The notes beneath the pieces are model-generated. The model was not told the origin of the DNA. It did no database searches and saw only the letters and a list, made by a program, of their open reading frames with translations. A DNA stretch of 64,000 nt. It comes from Gnetum montanum. Taxonomy: Eukaryota > Streptophyta > Gnetopsida > Gnetales > Gnetaceae. The position numbers and the translations under genes were made by a program. This document shows, piece by piece, positions 45,900-56,050 of this stretch. Every line of letters starts with the position of its first letter. Position 1 is the first letter of the stretch. The stretch is from contig MNCI01009669.1 in the NCBI GenBank assembly GCA_015680685.1, positions 322,360 through 386,359 of the forward strand, written 5' to 3'.

Positions 45900-47230
45900 T
45901 CTTCTCACTTAGAAGATGCCACAAGAGTGGGACAACATTAAGAAATAATAGTTTCTTTACCAAGCCAAATGCTTCATAGAAATCAATGGACACCTTTACA
46001 AGGTGTGTGCCAATGGCTTGGTTCGATGGTGCATACCTAATGTTGATTAATTGCACATTCTCCAAGATGCTCACAAGGGCCCTTGTGGGGGCCACTATGC
46101 TAGGAGATGCATGACCATTAAGATCCTCATGGTAGAGTATTATTAGCCAATACTTTTCAAAGATGCTTACTACTTTGTTTACTCTTGTGAATGTTTTCAA
46201 CATGATGGTGGAATGCTTGCTCGTATGGAGGGGCCTTAGCAATGGATTCAACCACTGTGTGCCTTTGATATTTGGGGCATTAATTTCATGTGCTCCATCA
46301 CTCCCATGTCTAATGGAAAGGCATACATCATAGTCATTGTTGAATACTATACAAAATGGAAAAAAGTTGTAGCCGTTACTGATTGCACATCTTCTACATT
46401 TGCTCAATTTGTACAAAAATATGTTATAAATAGGTTTGGGATGCCACATGCACTTATTTCTAATAACAAAACTCATTTCACAAGCACTACCTTTTGAAAG
46501 CTCATGCAACACTTGGGGATTGACCATAAATTAAAAACACCCTACCACTCCCAAGCTAATAGTTAAGTAGAGGTTACAAATAGGGAAATCATAAAGATAC
46601 TAATAAGAACCATTGGTAAATATAAGAAATATTGGAGCACAAAACTCAATAATTCCCTTTGGGCCTACCACTCTACTTGGAAACTTCCTATTGGTACTCT
46701 CCCTATGAACTTGTGTATGGGAAATTATCAACTCTTCTGATCCAAACAGAGCTTCGTACACTATCAACAGCTTGTGACCTTGACCTTGACCTAAGTCTAG
46801 CACAAAAAGAAAGATTAATGAACCTCAACTTACTAGATAAGAACCGATTAGGGCCCTATCATCTAACAAACTGCACAAGGCATTCAATAAGCAACGACAT
46901 GACCTTAGAATAAGAAAAGGGAAATTCCAACCAAGAGATAGGATCCTCTATTGAAATCCTACACACATACCACAAAGAACTAAGTTCTAAATGTTAAGGG
47001 AAGATCCTTATATTATCTATGAAATCTTTTCTTTTGGGGTCATATTAATATACAAACTTGAAAGCCCAAGTAAAAGGTTACTGGCCAACATGTAACAAGT
47101 TAAACCTTTCCATGAATCTAAGAGAGCTAGTGACCAAAATACCTCAACGAATGAACATGTGCATTTAACTTTTTGGATCTCCTCCTTCCAAATTAGTCAT
47201 GAGGAAGATGGTCATCCATGCTCATTAATT
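45900..47230 (+). pseudogene. Integrase and pol tail of the nested element
   Basis: The H2C2 finger is visible as HKGPCGGHYARR near 46,072 and FVYSCECFQHDGG near 46,175. In the core (46,255-46,620) the expected first Asp appears as N in WGINFMC. The second has become N in SNNKTHF, and the Glu remains in VEVTNREI. Two of three catalytic residues are therefore lost by single G-to-A changes. The tail ends FWISSFQISHEEDGH near 47,170-47,215, the piece fused in element 2. The long antisense ORF 45,808-46,527 is a shadow. Confidence 0.8.
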
Positions 47231-49186
47231 AATGTGGATCCTCAATTTTTCACTTTTTTGTTTTTCACCGTTTTTAGTATATTTTTCTATTTCTTAATAT
47301 TTTACCCTTTCTTCTATATTTTACTTTATTTGATTTGGATTTCTTTTATGCTCTTATTTTGTTTTGTTTTTCTTTATTTCCACTAGGACTAAGTGCAACT
47401 ATAGCTATCAATTCATGGTGGTTTGTACTATAATGTTATTTGATTGCTAATGTCTAGATTCTATCTTTGAATTTTGGTGTTGATAACTAAGACATGGTTT
47501 ATTTTTCATGATAATAGGTAGTGATTCCATGTCATCCATCCATCGAAAAAATTCTATGGTGTTCCCTTGTTTTCTAAATATGCGTCCCCTTCTTAAATGA
47601 AGCTTTTAAAGAACTTATGATCTTGGTAGTTTCCAAACTTGGGAAGGATTCAATGGATAGATAAGGATGTGACTTCAAGGGGACTTGACACTCTTTATAC
47701 TTGCCTACCCTGTTACGTGCATGAGTGTTTTCATGGATTTCTCACCATTCCACTGTCGACCAATAATAGGAAGCTAAGTCTTTGCATGGTGTGGTTCCCA
47801 TCCAAAAATTCAAAATCCAAAATAAAACAATAATAATGAGAATTCAAAGCACATCCCTTAGACAAAATAATGGGCTACAAGCACTGGTTATGGGACTAGA
47901 AAGATATGTTGCCCATGCCTAAAGGTCCCCTCTAACTAAGGCCTATCTCACTTCCTCCTTCTCTTTTCTTCTTTTTTAGGAGTGGTGATTAATCTTTATG
48001 GATGCTCTTGTGCCTTGAGTGGGTGGACTAATCTTAGAGTGTTGATGCAAAGTCACTAAAAGTGGTTGGCTTTAATTCGGACTAAGGATGGATGTTATTA
48101 GGTCATCTTAACCATAAAAATCCATAAGGGACTTCATGTGACCATGATACAGGACTCAATTTGACTCTTCACCTCATCCATCTATGCTTTCCATATCTCA
48201 CCTCACTACATCTTTTCATGTTTTGTTTAATGTCTTAGTCTGATATGTCAAAGTTCTTAAGTAGTTTCTTTGGTGATTTGGTCCTTAATTAACCATAACC
48301 ATTAGTCATCCATGGGGCCCATGAACTCCTTAGTTTAAGGGCATGCAAGGGCATCAAGGGTAAGAGCCTACTATGGGGAGGATCCACTTACATACCCCTT
48401 GGTTTGGCTAGTTAAGTTCCTCATGCCTTAAGCATTCTTGCACTTAAATATTTGGTGCTCCACGTTGGTTACATCCAATTATGTGCTCCTTCATGGCATT
48501 TCTCCATCATTCTCCCAATTAAATCCTCTTTTTTGGGAAATATCTAGCCCTCTTCATGCATTTCATCGTGTTCTAGGATTCTTGGGCTTTCTTTGGACTC
48601 CAATTTTGTGTTAAAACTCTTTGTTTTTCCTTTATTTTTAATGATGAAAATTTTTTCTACCTACTACGTCAAAGGGATCCTATCAATGTAGTCCACCATG
48701 TTAACACAATCCCATCGACAAGATCCTATTGACATAGGGTAAAAATTCTATAAATAGGGCCCAACAATTAGCAAATTTTTATCATTTTCTCTCAAACAAA
48801 GAAGGACTTTTTGCAACTTTTAGAGCCCAAAACCTTCTAGAGCCCATAACTTTCAAAATGCTTATCTAATTAACCTTGTTTTTCATTCTTACAACTACCA
48901 GAGGTGAGCTTTATGTCGTGGGGGCCACAAATCTTCGATTTTTTATGAAAAGACTTTTGAATTTTTTTTAACTCCCACAAGGTTTAAATAATAAAATAAT
49001 ATTAAATCACTAGTTTAAGAGAGTTAAACCTTTCCAATAAACACTAGTAGACATTAAAATGAAATAATATTCAAACCTACCATGATCACAACTTAGCTAA
49101 GTGTAACTAATCCAAAGAGATAAGGTACTTAAGTGTTATAAAGTTACACACCAAATGCTAATCCTTGATCATGTTGTGATTATTAA
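47231..49186 (+). other. Spacer between pol and the third ORF
   Basis: No ORF of note. Blocks match the 3' spacer of element 2 (47,600-48,200). Near 48,660-48,800 a 'gatcctatcaatgtag...' block with TATAAATAG (48,749-48,757) resembles the LTR promoter region and could be an internal promoter or an LTR relic. Confidence 0.45.
48749..48757 (+). promoter_or_regulatory. TATA-like box upstream of the third ORF
   Basis: TATAAATAG is preceded by 'cctatcaatgta' and 'cccatcgac' words like those before the TATA box in the LTRs (40,010-40,090). It lies about 430 bp before the third ORF. Function is an inference. Confidence 0.35.
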
Positions 49187-52040
49187 TGGCACCAAGACCT
49201 AAGCATCTACAAGAAGGAGGACTATCCCAACCAAGGGATAAGTGGCCTAGAACTAGAATGGGCCAACAACAAGAGCAACCCCAAGAGTAGGTAGTTGAAA
49301 CTCATGCAATGGGACCTCTTTAGGAAGAGCCTAAAGTGGAATCTATCCATCAAATTCCCCAGGATGAAATAGAGCAATCCCACTGGGATGAGGCACTAGG
49401 ACCAAGGCCAAGCCTTGAGGTCACTTTGATGGATGCCTACCTTAGGAAAATTTAGTCTAAGGAAATTTAACGTTTAGTTCTCCAAGAGCTGAACTTTGGA
49501 ACCTTCTTAGACTTTGCCCTAAAAGATGTTAGAATGCAGCAATAGAGCTCTCCCATGTGGCCCATCATCACTTCCAATAGGGAGCAGTACATGGAAGAGA
49601 CATGTCTCTTCTAGAACAACACATAGCCTAATGCCATTCTAAAGATCAAGGATATTAATGTATCCTACTTAGTGGAGGCCATCTCTTAAGCCTTCAATTT
49701 ACCTAAAACTAGGACCAATCTGACAGAGATCTCAATACAAGCAGACCTAGAGGTCAAAAAGAAGTGGATCTAGTAGTGCTATAGGGTGGACCTCAAGGAG
49801 TATGGTGCACTCACAATGGTAGAATGTGCTTATTTCAAGATCAAGCCTACCACCTCAATTTGATGTTGAGGACAAGCAAGGTGATAACCTTTTCTGCCCA
49901 TGTGTGCATCACTCTGAGCGGGAAATTCCCTGTAAACCTCCCACAACTAATCTATTTAGAGATAGAGAAGTGCTTCAAGAAAAATGAGCATGGGAGGAAG
50001 GCACTTCCCTTTCCATGCCTCATTTGAAAATTATGCAAAAGAAGAGGAATAGTCTACTATTCCAATGATACAATCAGACATGCTTCTACTACCTCTTAGA
50101 TAGAAATGACAAAAGACAAGGTCCCTACCACAATGAAAGAAGATAAGTAGTCACCACCACCATCCACTCATGAAACAATGTTGGATGCTCATGTTGTTAT
50201 AGAGTGCATATCCAAGCTTTCTGAGCAACTCTTATAGTAGTAGCAAGCTAGTCCAAGTGGTGATTCATTTGTCTACTGACTAGCCCTTAGTTACTTGAAT
50301 AAGGTAACTTGTATTATAAGCTAGTTGGAGGATACAGTGCCAACTTTCTCTACCCAAAAAATGCAGGCACTTGCACACTCAAATCCTTATGCCTGGGAGG
50401 TAACAGTGCCCATTCCAAGATAGTAGCAGTTTGTAGAAATATCTGGAAACATCGATACCTTCTCAGTACACTTGGATGAAGGTGATGGGGCAACTATCTT
50501 GGTGATGCAATACCAAGGGTAGGAAATGGTCATTGAGGTGATGGCTAATAGAGTGGCTAAAGCCCTTAATGTTCCTACAACATTTATGCCAGATAATGCT
50601 ACACTCAGAGATGTGTAGATATCCATAGGAGCGACAAGTGAGAGATTCAATGTGACCTAGCATAAGGAGTTGCTAGAATAATTGGTGAGAACCCAAAAAC
50701 CAATTCCAAAGCTCTTTGACCTTTTGGATGATATCACTGATACCTAGTTGGTGTTGTTGGAGGAAAAGGGAAAGTAGCTCATTGCCAATGCTTAGCTTGA
50801 GGCATTCACAGAGCAAAATTGACCCTTGGCTACTGAAGTTGGGGAGTTAAGAGCTCAACTCTCTAATCCCACTATACTTAGCCAAGCTATAACTAGGGAT
50901 GAAGCTTTTTAGTAGCTTTAGTCCAAACTTCAAAAGGCTAAGTATGCTAAGGATTTGACAATCTTTGACCAATCCATAGTGGATGCCACTATGTACAACA
51001 TTCAAAAGGACTTATTGGAGGTTCACTAGGAGAATGTCGTTCTAACCAAGGACAATCATCACTTGTACAATGTTGAGTGCCAAAAAGAGAAAATGGTTAA
51101 ATAAATGAGACAACAACAAGAGTAGCTTGCCAAGGTGACCATGGATTTGAGGAGGTTGGTAGCATAAAATTGTAGTCTCTTGATGAAGAAGGTTTGTGCC
51201 CTTCATCAAAAATCTGCAATTGAAATCACAGCCTAAAAGAATGAGGTCCTTAAATTTGAAAGGGTCAAAAATCACTACATACATCAGGTTGGCTTGTAAA
51301 AGAAAATCAATAAAAAACATATCCAACCAGGGAAGGCAAAGGTGAATGAGGCCCTCCAATAGCCCCAATAAGGAGGTGAGATATGGCAGCCCATCTTCAA
51401 TGGACTGAATGCATACAACAAAGCAGAAATCCACCTCAAGGAGCGATAGATCAAGGAGATGACTAAATACATGCAGCTCACCAACCTTCAATATGCAAAC
51501 TTGGCAATGCTAACTACCAGAAGGCAAAGGTTAGATTTGGAGAAGTAGGTGACCAGCTCGTACTCATTGTATGAGGCCAAGTTCAAGCATCACAAGGAGA
51601 CCAAGAAAAAGCTAGAAATAGTAAATGATGAACTTGAAGTTCTTAGAGCACTTTTCATTGATCATAGATCAATTGCTAAGAACCTGGCCCACAGGATGAA
51701 TGACTACTAGGAACTATAGAACATTGTCAAGGCATTTAATGTTGAACATAAACAATTCATAGCCTGGTTTGTCAATGTGAAGGTGCTATTCCCTACAATG
51801 CCCTATTTGTGGAATATTCCCATACCAACCCATATTGATAATGTTGCATGGACTATGTACAATCCCTGGAGTAAGGAGGAGAAGATGAAACCATTGTTGG
51901 ATTTTTTTCGTCTTTCACCAACAATCACAACTATAGCCAGATAGCCACAACCATAGCCTCAACCATAATAGTCACGTGCACCTAAAGCAAGAGAAGGTCC
52001 TTTGGCACCTCAAGAACCTCCACCGCTTGGAACTGTTTGA
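49187..52040 (+). pseudogene. Third ORF of the nested element: long coiled-coil protein of unknown function
   Basis: About 950 codons of coherent plus-strand sense follow the pol spacer, broken by stops and some frame changes. The N-terminal part includes INVSYLVEAIS.AFNLPKTR (49,650-49,710) and FPVNLPQLIYLEIEKCFKK (49,930-49,985). The second half is rich in Lys/Glu/Leu/Gln with heptad-like spacing: VGELRAQLSNPTIL near 50,840, LTNLQYANLAMLTTRRQRLD near 51,480-51,540 and ETKKKLEIVNDELEVLRALF near 51,600-51,655. It ends in a Pro/Gln-rich tail (51,940-52,030). No RT, nuclease or clear membrane segment is seen. A related copy is at 30,380-32,940. Confidence 0.65.
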
Positions 52041-52095
52041 TTTTCTTCATGATCTTCAATCCACCAAAGGATTTGTGTTGTTAGTTTTTATCACG

Positions 52096-52121
52096 GTGTT
52101 TAATTTTGTTGTCATGAACAC
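52096..52121 (+). other. Stem-loop near the 3' end of the nested element
   Basis: GTGTTTAA and ATGAACAC pair imperfectly (two mismatches) around a 10-nt loop, 170 nt before the 3' LTR, at the same place as in the two other elements. Confidence 0.5.
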
Positions 52122-52280
52122 TAATTTTTGTAAAAATTGTAAATTTGTACACTTTGGCACTCAGCATTTGTTTGAGTTAATTTGTATGTTAGTTAGTTAG
52201 TCAATAATCCCATACCTTTCCAAAATCTTGCAAAGAACTTGTTCCTCCTTTTGTTCACTCGAGGATGAGTTTTCATTCAA

Positions 52281-52291
52281 TTGTGAGGGTC
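52281..52291 (+). promoter_or_regulatory. Polypurine tract of the nested element (weak)
   Basis: 'TTGTGAGGGTC' ends at the 3' LTR. It is a degenerate form of the GGGGG tract in the relatives. Confidence 0.5.
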
Positions 52292-53096
52292 TGATGAGTT
52301 GTCACTGTTCGCCTACGTCGATGCAATCTCATCGATGCATGGTTTGCTATGTTAACATGTATGCATTGATGTAGTGTCTATAAATATGCATTCACTAGCC
52401 ACATTTATGGCATCTGATTATTAGTTGCTAGCTAAACTCTTGCATTTTTGTCTTCCCAGAGTTATAATATTTTCTAAGTACCCATAGTAGAAGTTAGAAG
52501 TGTGTAGATCTTTATTTGAGCATTGATGTACATGAGCACTTCGGTGTGAATGGCAATAAAGATGAGCTTGCTTCATAAACCTTACAACACTGGGACTTAG
52601 CTTAATGTTTACTTCATGCATTTATTATTCATGTAATTTACTTTAATGCTTTTAAGTAATTAATTCATATGATTAATTAATGCACGTAAGTATGACCACT
52701 TCAAGCATACATTAACGCTTGGTAATCCTAGTAGTGTCTAACACTTAGTAACCCAGTAGCATTGCAACATGTTCAAGATGTGTGAGGAAAGTGGGAACAA
52801 ATGCTTATGTTAGGATTAGTTAGTTATTGAATTGGTTAAACATTTAATTACTTTGTCTTCAGCATTTAGGTGAATTAATGACAAACACAAAATGATAAAA
52901 ATCATGTGTCTCAGTTATACTTAACCATACCTTTGCACTTCACAAGTGAAACTAAGAAGACAACAATCATGTCCGTTAGATTCACTACCTAGACCTAGTG
53001 TACTTAGAGAGCTAAAGTCTACATAATTCAATCCGATTACTTAATAAACACTAGTAATTCGTATGGTTGGGCATAGGGACTAGTCACTACTCATCA
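52292..53096 (+). repeat. 3' LTR of the nested element
   Basis: It begins TGATGAGTTGTCACTG and ends CACTACTCATCA. It is the partner of 39,984-40,808. Many C/T and G/A differences between the two show an old insertion. Confidence 0.9.
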
Positions 53097-53101
53097 ACCA
53101 T
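53097..53101. repeat. Target-site duplication ACCAT, right copy
   Basis: It is identical to 39,979-39,983; outer-element gag resumes here. Confidence 0.9.
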
Positions 53102-53845
53102 GTTTATCTTTTTCTTGGTGCTTTTCCTCATTCCTACCTTGGCTACCCCCTTTTGAGGCCCCCTGATATTGGGACCCATTCTTCCTAGAACCAGGGTTGT
53201 CCAAAGTGGTCTACAAACACCAATTAAGGGTCTCCTCATCAAAGAGAGGAGGAGAATCAATGTATTGAGAGGTCCCTGAAAAGAAGTCCTTGCCTTCTTT
53301 GTGTGTCTACAGAAACAAGTGGGTAGGGCCACATTTTTCTTTTGAGGCCTCATATCAGGCTTCCATTTGCCGATCTTTCCTTTTCTGTGCTTTTGTGGGA
53401 TGATAATCCTAATAAGCATGATCTTACACTTCATACTTGGAATTGAGTCCTACAATGTCCAACCTAATAAGATTGTTCAATAGCATTGTAGGAACAAATT
53501 GGTTGGGAGGCAACACAATGTTGTCTTCCATGTCCCTCCACTATAGCTGCTCATCCTAGTGTAGGATGAAGCTAAAGTTTGAAGTGTAGGCATCTAGATG
53601 AGTGTAGATCATCTTGAATTGTTGAGGCATTGGTGTCATGTGGCCTTCCTATATTTTTGTTGATTGGAGTCACCTATGAATGGTGGCAAGAAGTCTTCCT
53701 TGCAAGAGGAAGCCATATCAGTGATTGAGAAAAATAGTGTGCTTTGGTTATTTTCTTTGTTTTTAATGATGTTAGTGTGAAATTCCTTTTACAACATATA
53801 TTAATGATTTCATTATCTTTTCTAGGTAGAATACTTAGTTAACTA
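53102..53845 (-). pseudogene. gag of the outer element, N-terminal part
   Basis: Minus-strand sense runs from near the primer site at 53,847 to the nested-element border. It is similar to the start of element 2 gag: a PPNQFVPTMLLNNLIR-like stretch near 53,450-53,510 parallels PPNRVVPNMLLHALAQ. It continues at 39,978 leftwards. Confidence 0.6.
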
Positions 53846-53846
53846 A

Positions 53847-53864
53847 TCTTCAACAATGGTGCCA
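53847..53864 (-). promoter_or_regulatory. Primer-binding site of the outer element (tRNA-Asp-like, decayed)
   Basis: The minus strand reads TGGCACCATTGTTGAAGA one base after the LTR. All differences from the tRNA-Asp complement are transitions. Confidence 0.75.
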
Positions 53865-53865
53865 A

Positions 53866-54676
53866 AGATGAGCGGCGAGTAGTCCTTATGCCCAACCATA
53901 CGAATCACAAGTGTTCACTAGTGATCTAGTCGAATTCTGTGGACTTTAGTTCTCCAAATGCCAATAGCAAAGATAGTGATCTATAGGTGTGATCATTGTC
54001 TTCTTGGCTACACTTATGTAAGGGCAAGCATAGGGTTAAGAGGAGCCAAGGCATATGATTTGTATTAATTTTATATTTTTATATGAATGAATCTAAGTGT
54101 AAGGTAAAGTAATGAATTAAGAATTAATCTAAGTAATTATATAATGTCTTAGCCTATTTCTTAACATAAGTATTTGGTCCCATCTTCCATACACACCTTG
54201 AACTTGTTACAATGCTACTAGGTTATCAAGTGATAGCACTGCTAGGATTACCAAGTGTTAACATTATGCTCAAGGTTGTCATAATTATGTGTATTGAATT
54301 AACTAGGAACATGGAAGTAAACTGCATGAATAATAAATTGCATAAGAGTAAACATTAATATATTCCAAGTGCTGCAAGGTATTTCAAGAATCTCATCTTT
54401 ATTGTCATCACATCCATGTGTTTAGGTGCATTGGTGCTTGAATAAGGATCTGTACAATCCTTAACTCCTATTGTGGACAATTAGAAAATATTTTAATTGT
54501 CATGGAAAAAAACTACAATAACTTTGTTATGCTATTAACCATCTGATGTCATAAATGCCGTGGGTATGCACCTTTATATAGGTAGACTCAACGCCACATC
54601 GATGCATATGCATTGACACATCAACTCATGCGTCAATGTGGATGCATCAACGTAGCCCAACAATGATGATTCATCA
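53866..54676 (-). repeat. 5' LTR of the outer element
   Basis: The left edge is AGATGAGCGGCGAGTAG (first T mutated), the right edge GATGATTCATCA. It is the partner of 29,304-30,156. Confidence 0.9.
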
Positions 54677-54681
54677 AAAAT
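54677..54681. repeat. Target-site duplication AAAAT, right copy of the outer element
   Basis: It pairs with AAAAC at 29,299-29,303. Confidence 0.7.
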
Positions 54682-55680
54682 AAATACAAAGCTTTCACAC
54701 ACACTACTCTTGCTACTCTTTCTGCACATAGCCACATGGAACCAACACCTCTAAATGAAATGTAATGGGGCAAAGTTTTACGATCCTTTAACATTTTTTA
54801 AGTAACATCTCATTGTCTTATCGTTGTTGTCTTTATTCAAAATTTCTAATATGCCAAAAATACCTACGAAGAAGAGAAATACATTTTGAAAACTTTAGAA
54901 GTTTTATTAGTACCTACTAATTTTGATGCAAAGACATTAATGCAATAAATGATTTGTAAGTTTTAACGTCATTATATTCCGTTTGATGCTATGCATCACT
55001 ATACATGTAGGTGTAGCTACTTAATACTTTGGCATTGTTGTAGAGCAATAACTAGAGTTAGAATGGTTAGCTCCTGCATAAGAGTTTTGTGGCATTGGCT
55101 TTTTATACCTTGTTCACAAAGGCTTCTAGCTACTTCACAAATGTAAAAAGACATACAGGAAAACAAATGAGAATCTACTTAAAAAGCCAGGTAGCTATGA
55201 TTGTTTGTTCTGGGTTGACCTAGAGCCACACGCAAGGAATGAGATGGCGACAAAATTCAAAAAACAACACCACAAATAAAAGATAGATAGATAGATAGAT
55301 AGCCCTTGCCCTTTGTGTTCGTCATCGTTCTTGGCAGTTTGGCACCATGGGACAAACAAAACAAAACAACAAAACATTCGCATTCATGAACCACGTCCCT
55401 AAAATATCTCATGTCACTAGTTTGATATCAAAAATCTATTCCACTTTTGCATTTCAGGCCGACATTATAAAATACACATTCCATAATTCCATATTTGCGT
55501 GACTTGCGCCGGATTCCATCCTCTCATGATGCTACATTTTAAATGTTTGCCATCGTTGGTTGTGTATCGGGCTTCGTGGCGACAATTTCGTGCTGTGACA
55601 ACAACAAAATCAAGGGAAAATGGATGTCCTGCCATGACGGCACTGCTTTTATTTTTAAAAAGAATATTATAAAGCTACCA
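54682..55680. other. Non-coding DNA between the outer element and the gene region
   Basis: No gene was recognised. A GATA microsatellite (about 5 units) lies at 55,281-55,302. GC and CpG content begin to rise after 55,450. Confidence 0.5.
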
Positions 55681-55681
55681 C

Positions 55682-56050
55682 TCAGGGCAGCGCAAAAGAC
55701 ATTTTTATAACGGTTGACGCAGACGGAAGCCAATTATGTACATCGAATTTCAATTGATATGATAACAGCCATATAAACAACAAATCCGGGTGAATTTGCG
55801 GGCAGCGTGTTTTTTTTTTCACCTTTAAGAATCTTCCAATGCTCACGGCAGCAGCCCAACACACAATCTCAATCTCAACAGCAATCTGGTTCATCGAAAA
55901 TTCAGATTTAGAATTAGCATAAGTGTTGGCTATCCACTCCGCTTGCTTGCTTAAATTATTCATGTCTGCAGCCAACGATAACGTAGATACGGAATAGCAT
56001 AGAATAGAATAGAATAGAACAGCAGCGTTAGCGTACCAGGCCATGTTCAC
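55682..56050 (-). CDS. Possible first exon of an unidentified minus-strand gene (weak)
   Basis: An ATG-initiated frame starts with a hydrophobic, signal-peptide-like segment (WYANAAVLFYSILCYSVSTL, residues 5-24) followed by an Ala pair and a mixed region to FLK. There a GTGAAA could act as a splice donor near 55,822. It lies 1.4 kb from, and divergent to, the VAP gene. No family is recognised and no further exon was found, so it may be chance. Confidence 0.2.
   Translation of the reverse strand: MNMAWYANAAVLFYSILCYSVSTLSLAADMNNLSKQAEWIANTYANSKSEFSMNQIAVEIEIVCWAAAVSIGRFLKVKKKTRCPQIHPDLLFIWLLSYQLKFDVHNWLPSASTVIKMSFALP

Larger units (their letters stand above)
39984..53096 (+). mobile_element. 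Complete nested LTR retrotransposon, 13.1 kb
   Basis: Its 825-bp and 805-bp LTRs share TGATGAG...TCATCA ends and are flanked by a perfect ACCAT duplication. Inside, in plus orientation, are the primer site, gag, protease, RT, RNase H, integrase, a 2-kb spacer, a long third ORF, the stem-loop and the purine tract. All frames carry many stops. The gag/protease type and tRNA-Asp primer point to the Athila/Tat side of Ty3/gypsy. It lies in the gag of the outer element, opposite to it, and so is younger. It is the most complete reference for the element family in this window. Confidence 0.92.
29304..54676 (-). mobile_element. Outer LTR retrotransposon, heavily invaded
   Basis: Related LTRs at 29,304-30,156 and 53,866-54,676 in direct orientation, a near-perfect 5-bp duplication, a primer site at the right LTR and a polypurine tract at the left LTR define a minus-strand element. 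Its own remaining parts are gag (53.85-53.1 kb and 39.98-39.19 kb) and a third ORF (32.94-30.38 kb). Protease, RT and integrase are gone. Where they should be lie a chromovirus 3' end and two LINE copies. A complete plus-strand element sits within gag. Without the 13.1-kb insert it is about 12.3 kb. Confidence 0.85.

Noticed and set aside
45808-46527. 239-codon minus-strand ORF
   Set aside because: It is antisense to the integrase of the nested element, whose zinc finger and core motifs read clearly on the plus strand; no protein motif on the minus strand.
51042-51491. 149-codon minus-strand ORF, Leu/Phe-rich, membrane-like
   Set aside because: It is antisense to the coiled-coil part of the third ORF; antisense of Lys/Glu-rich codons gives Leu/Phe-rich frames.
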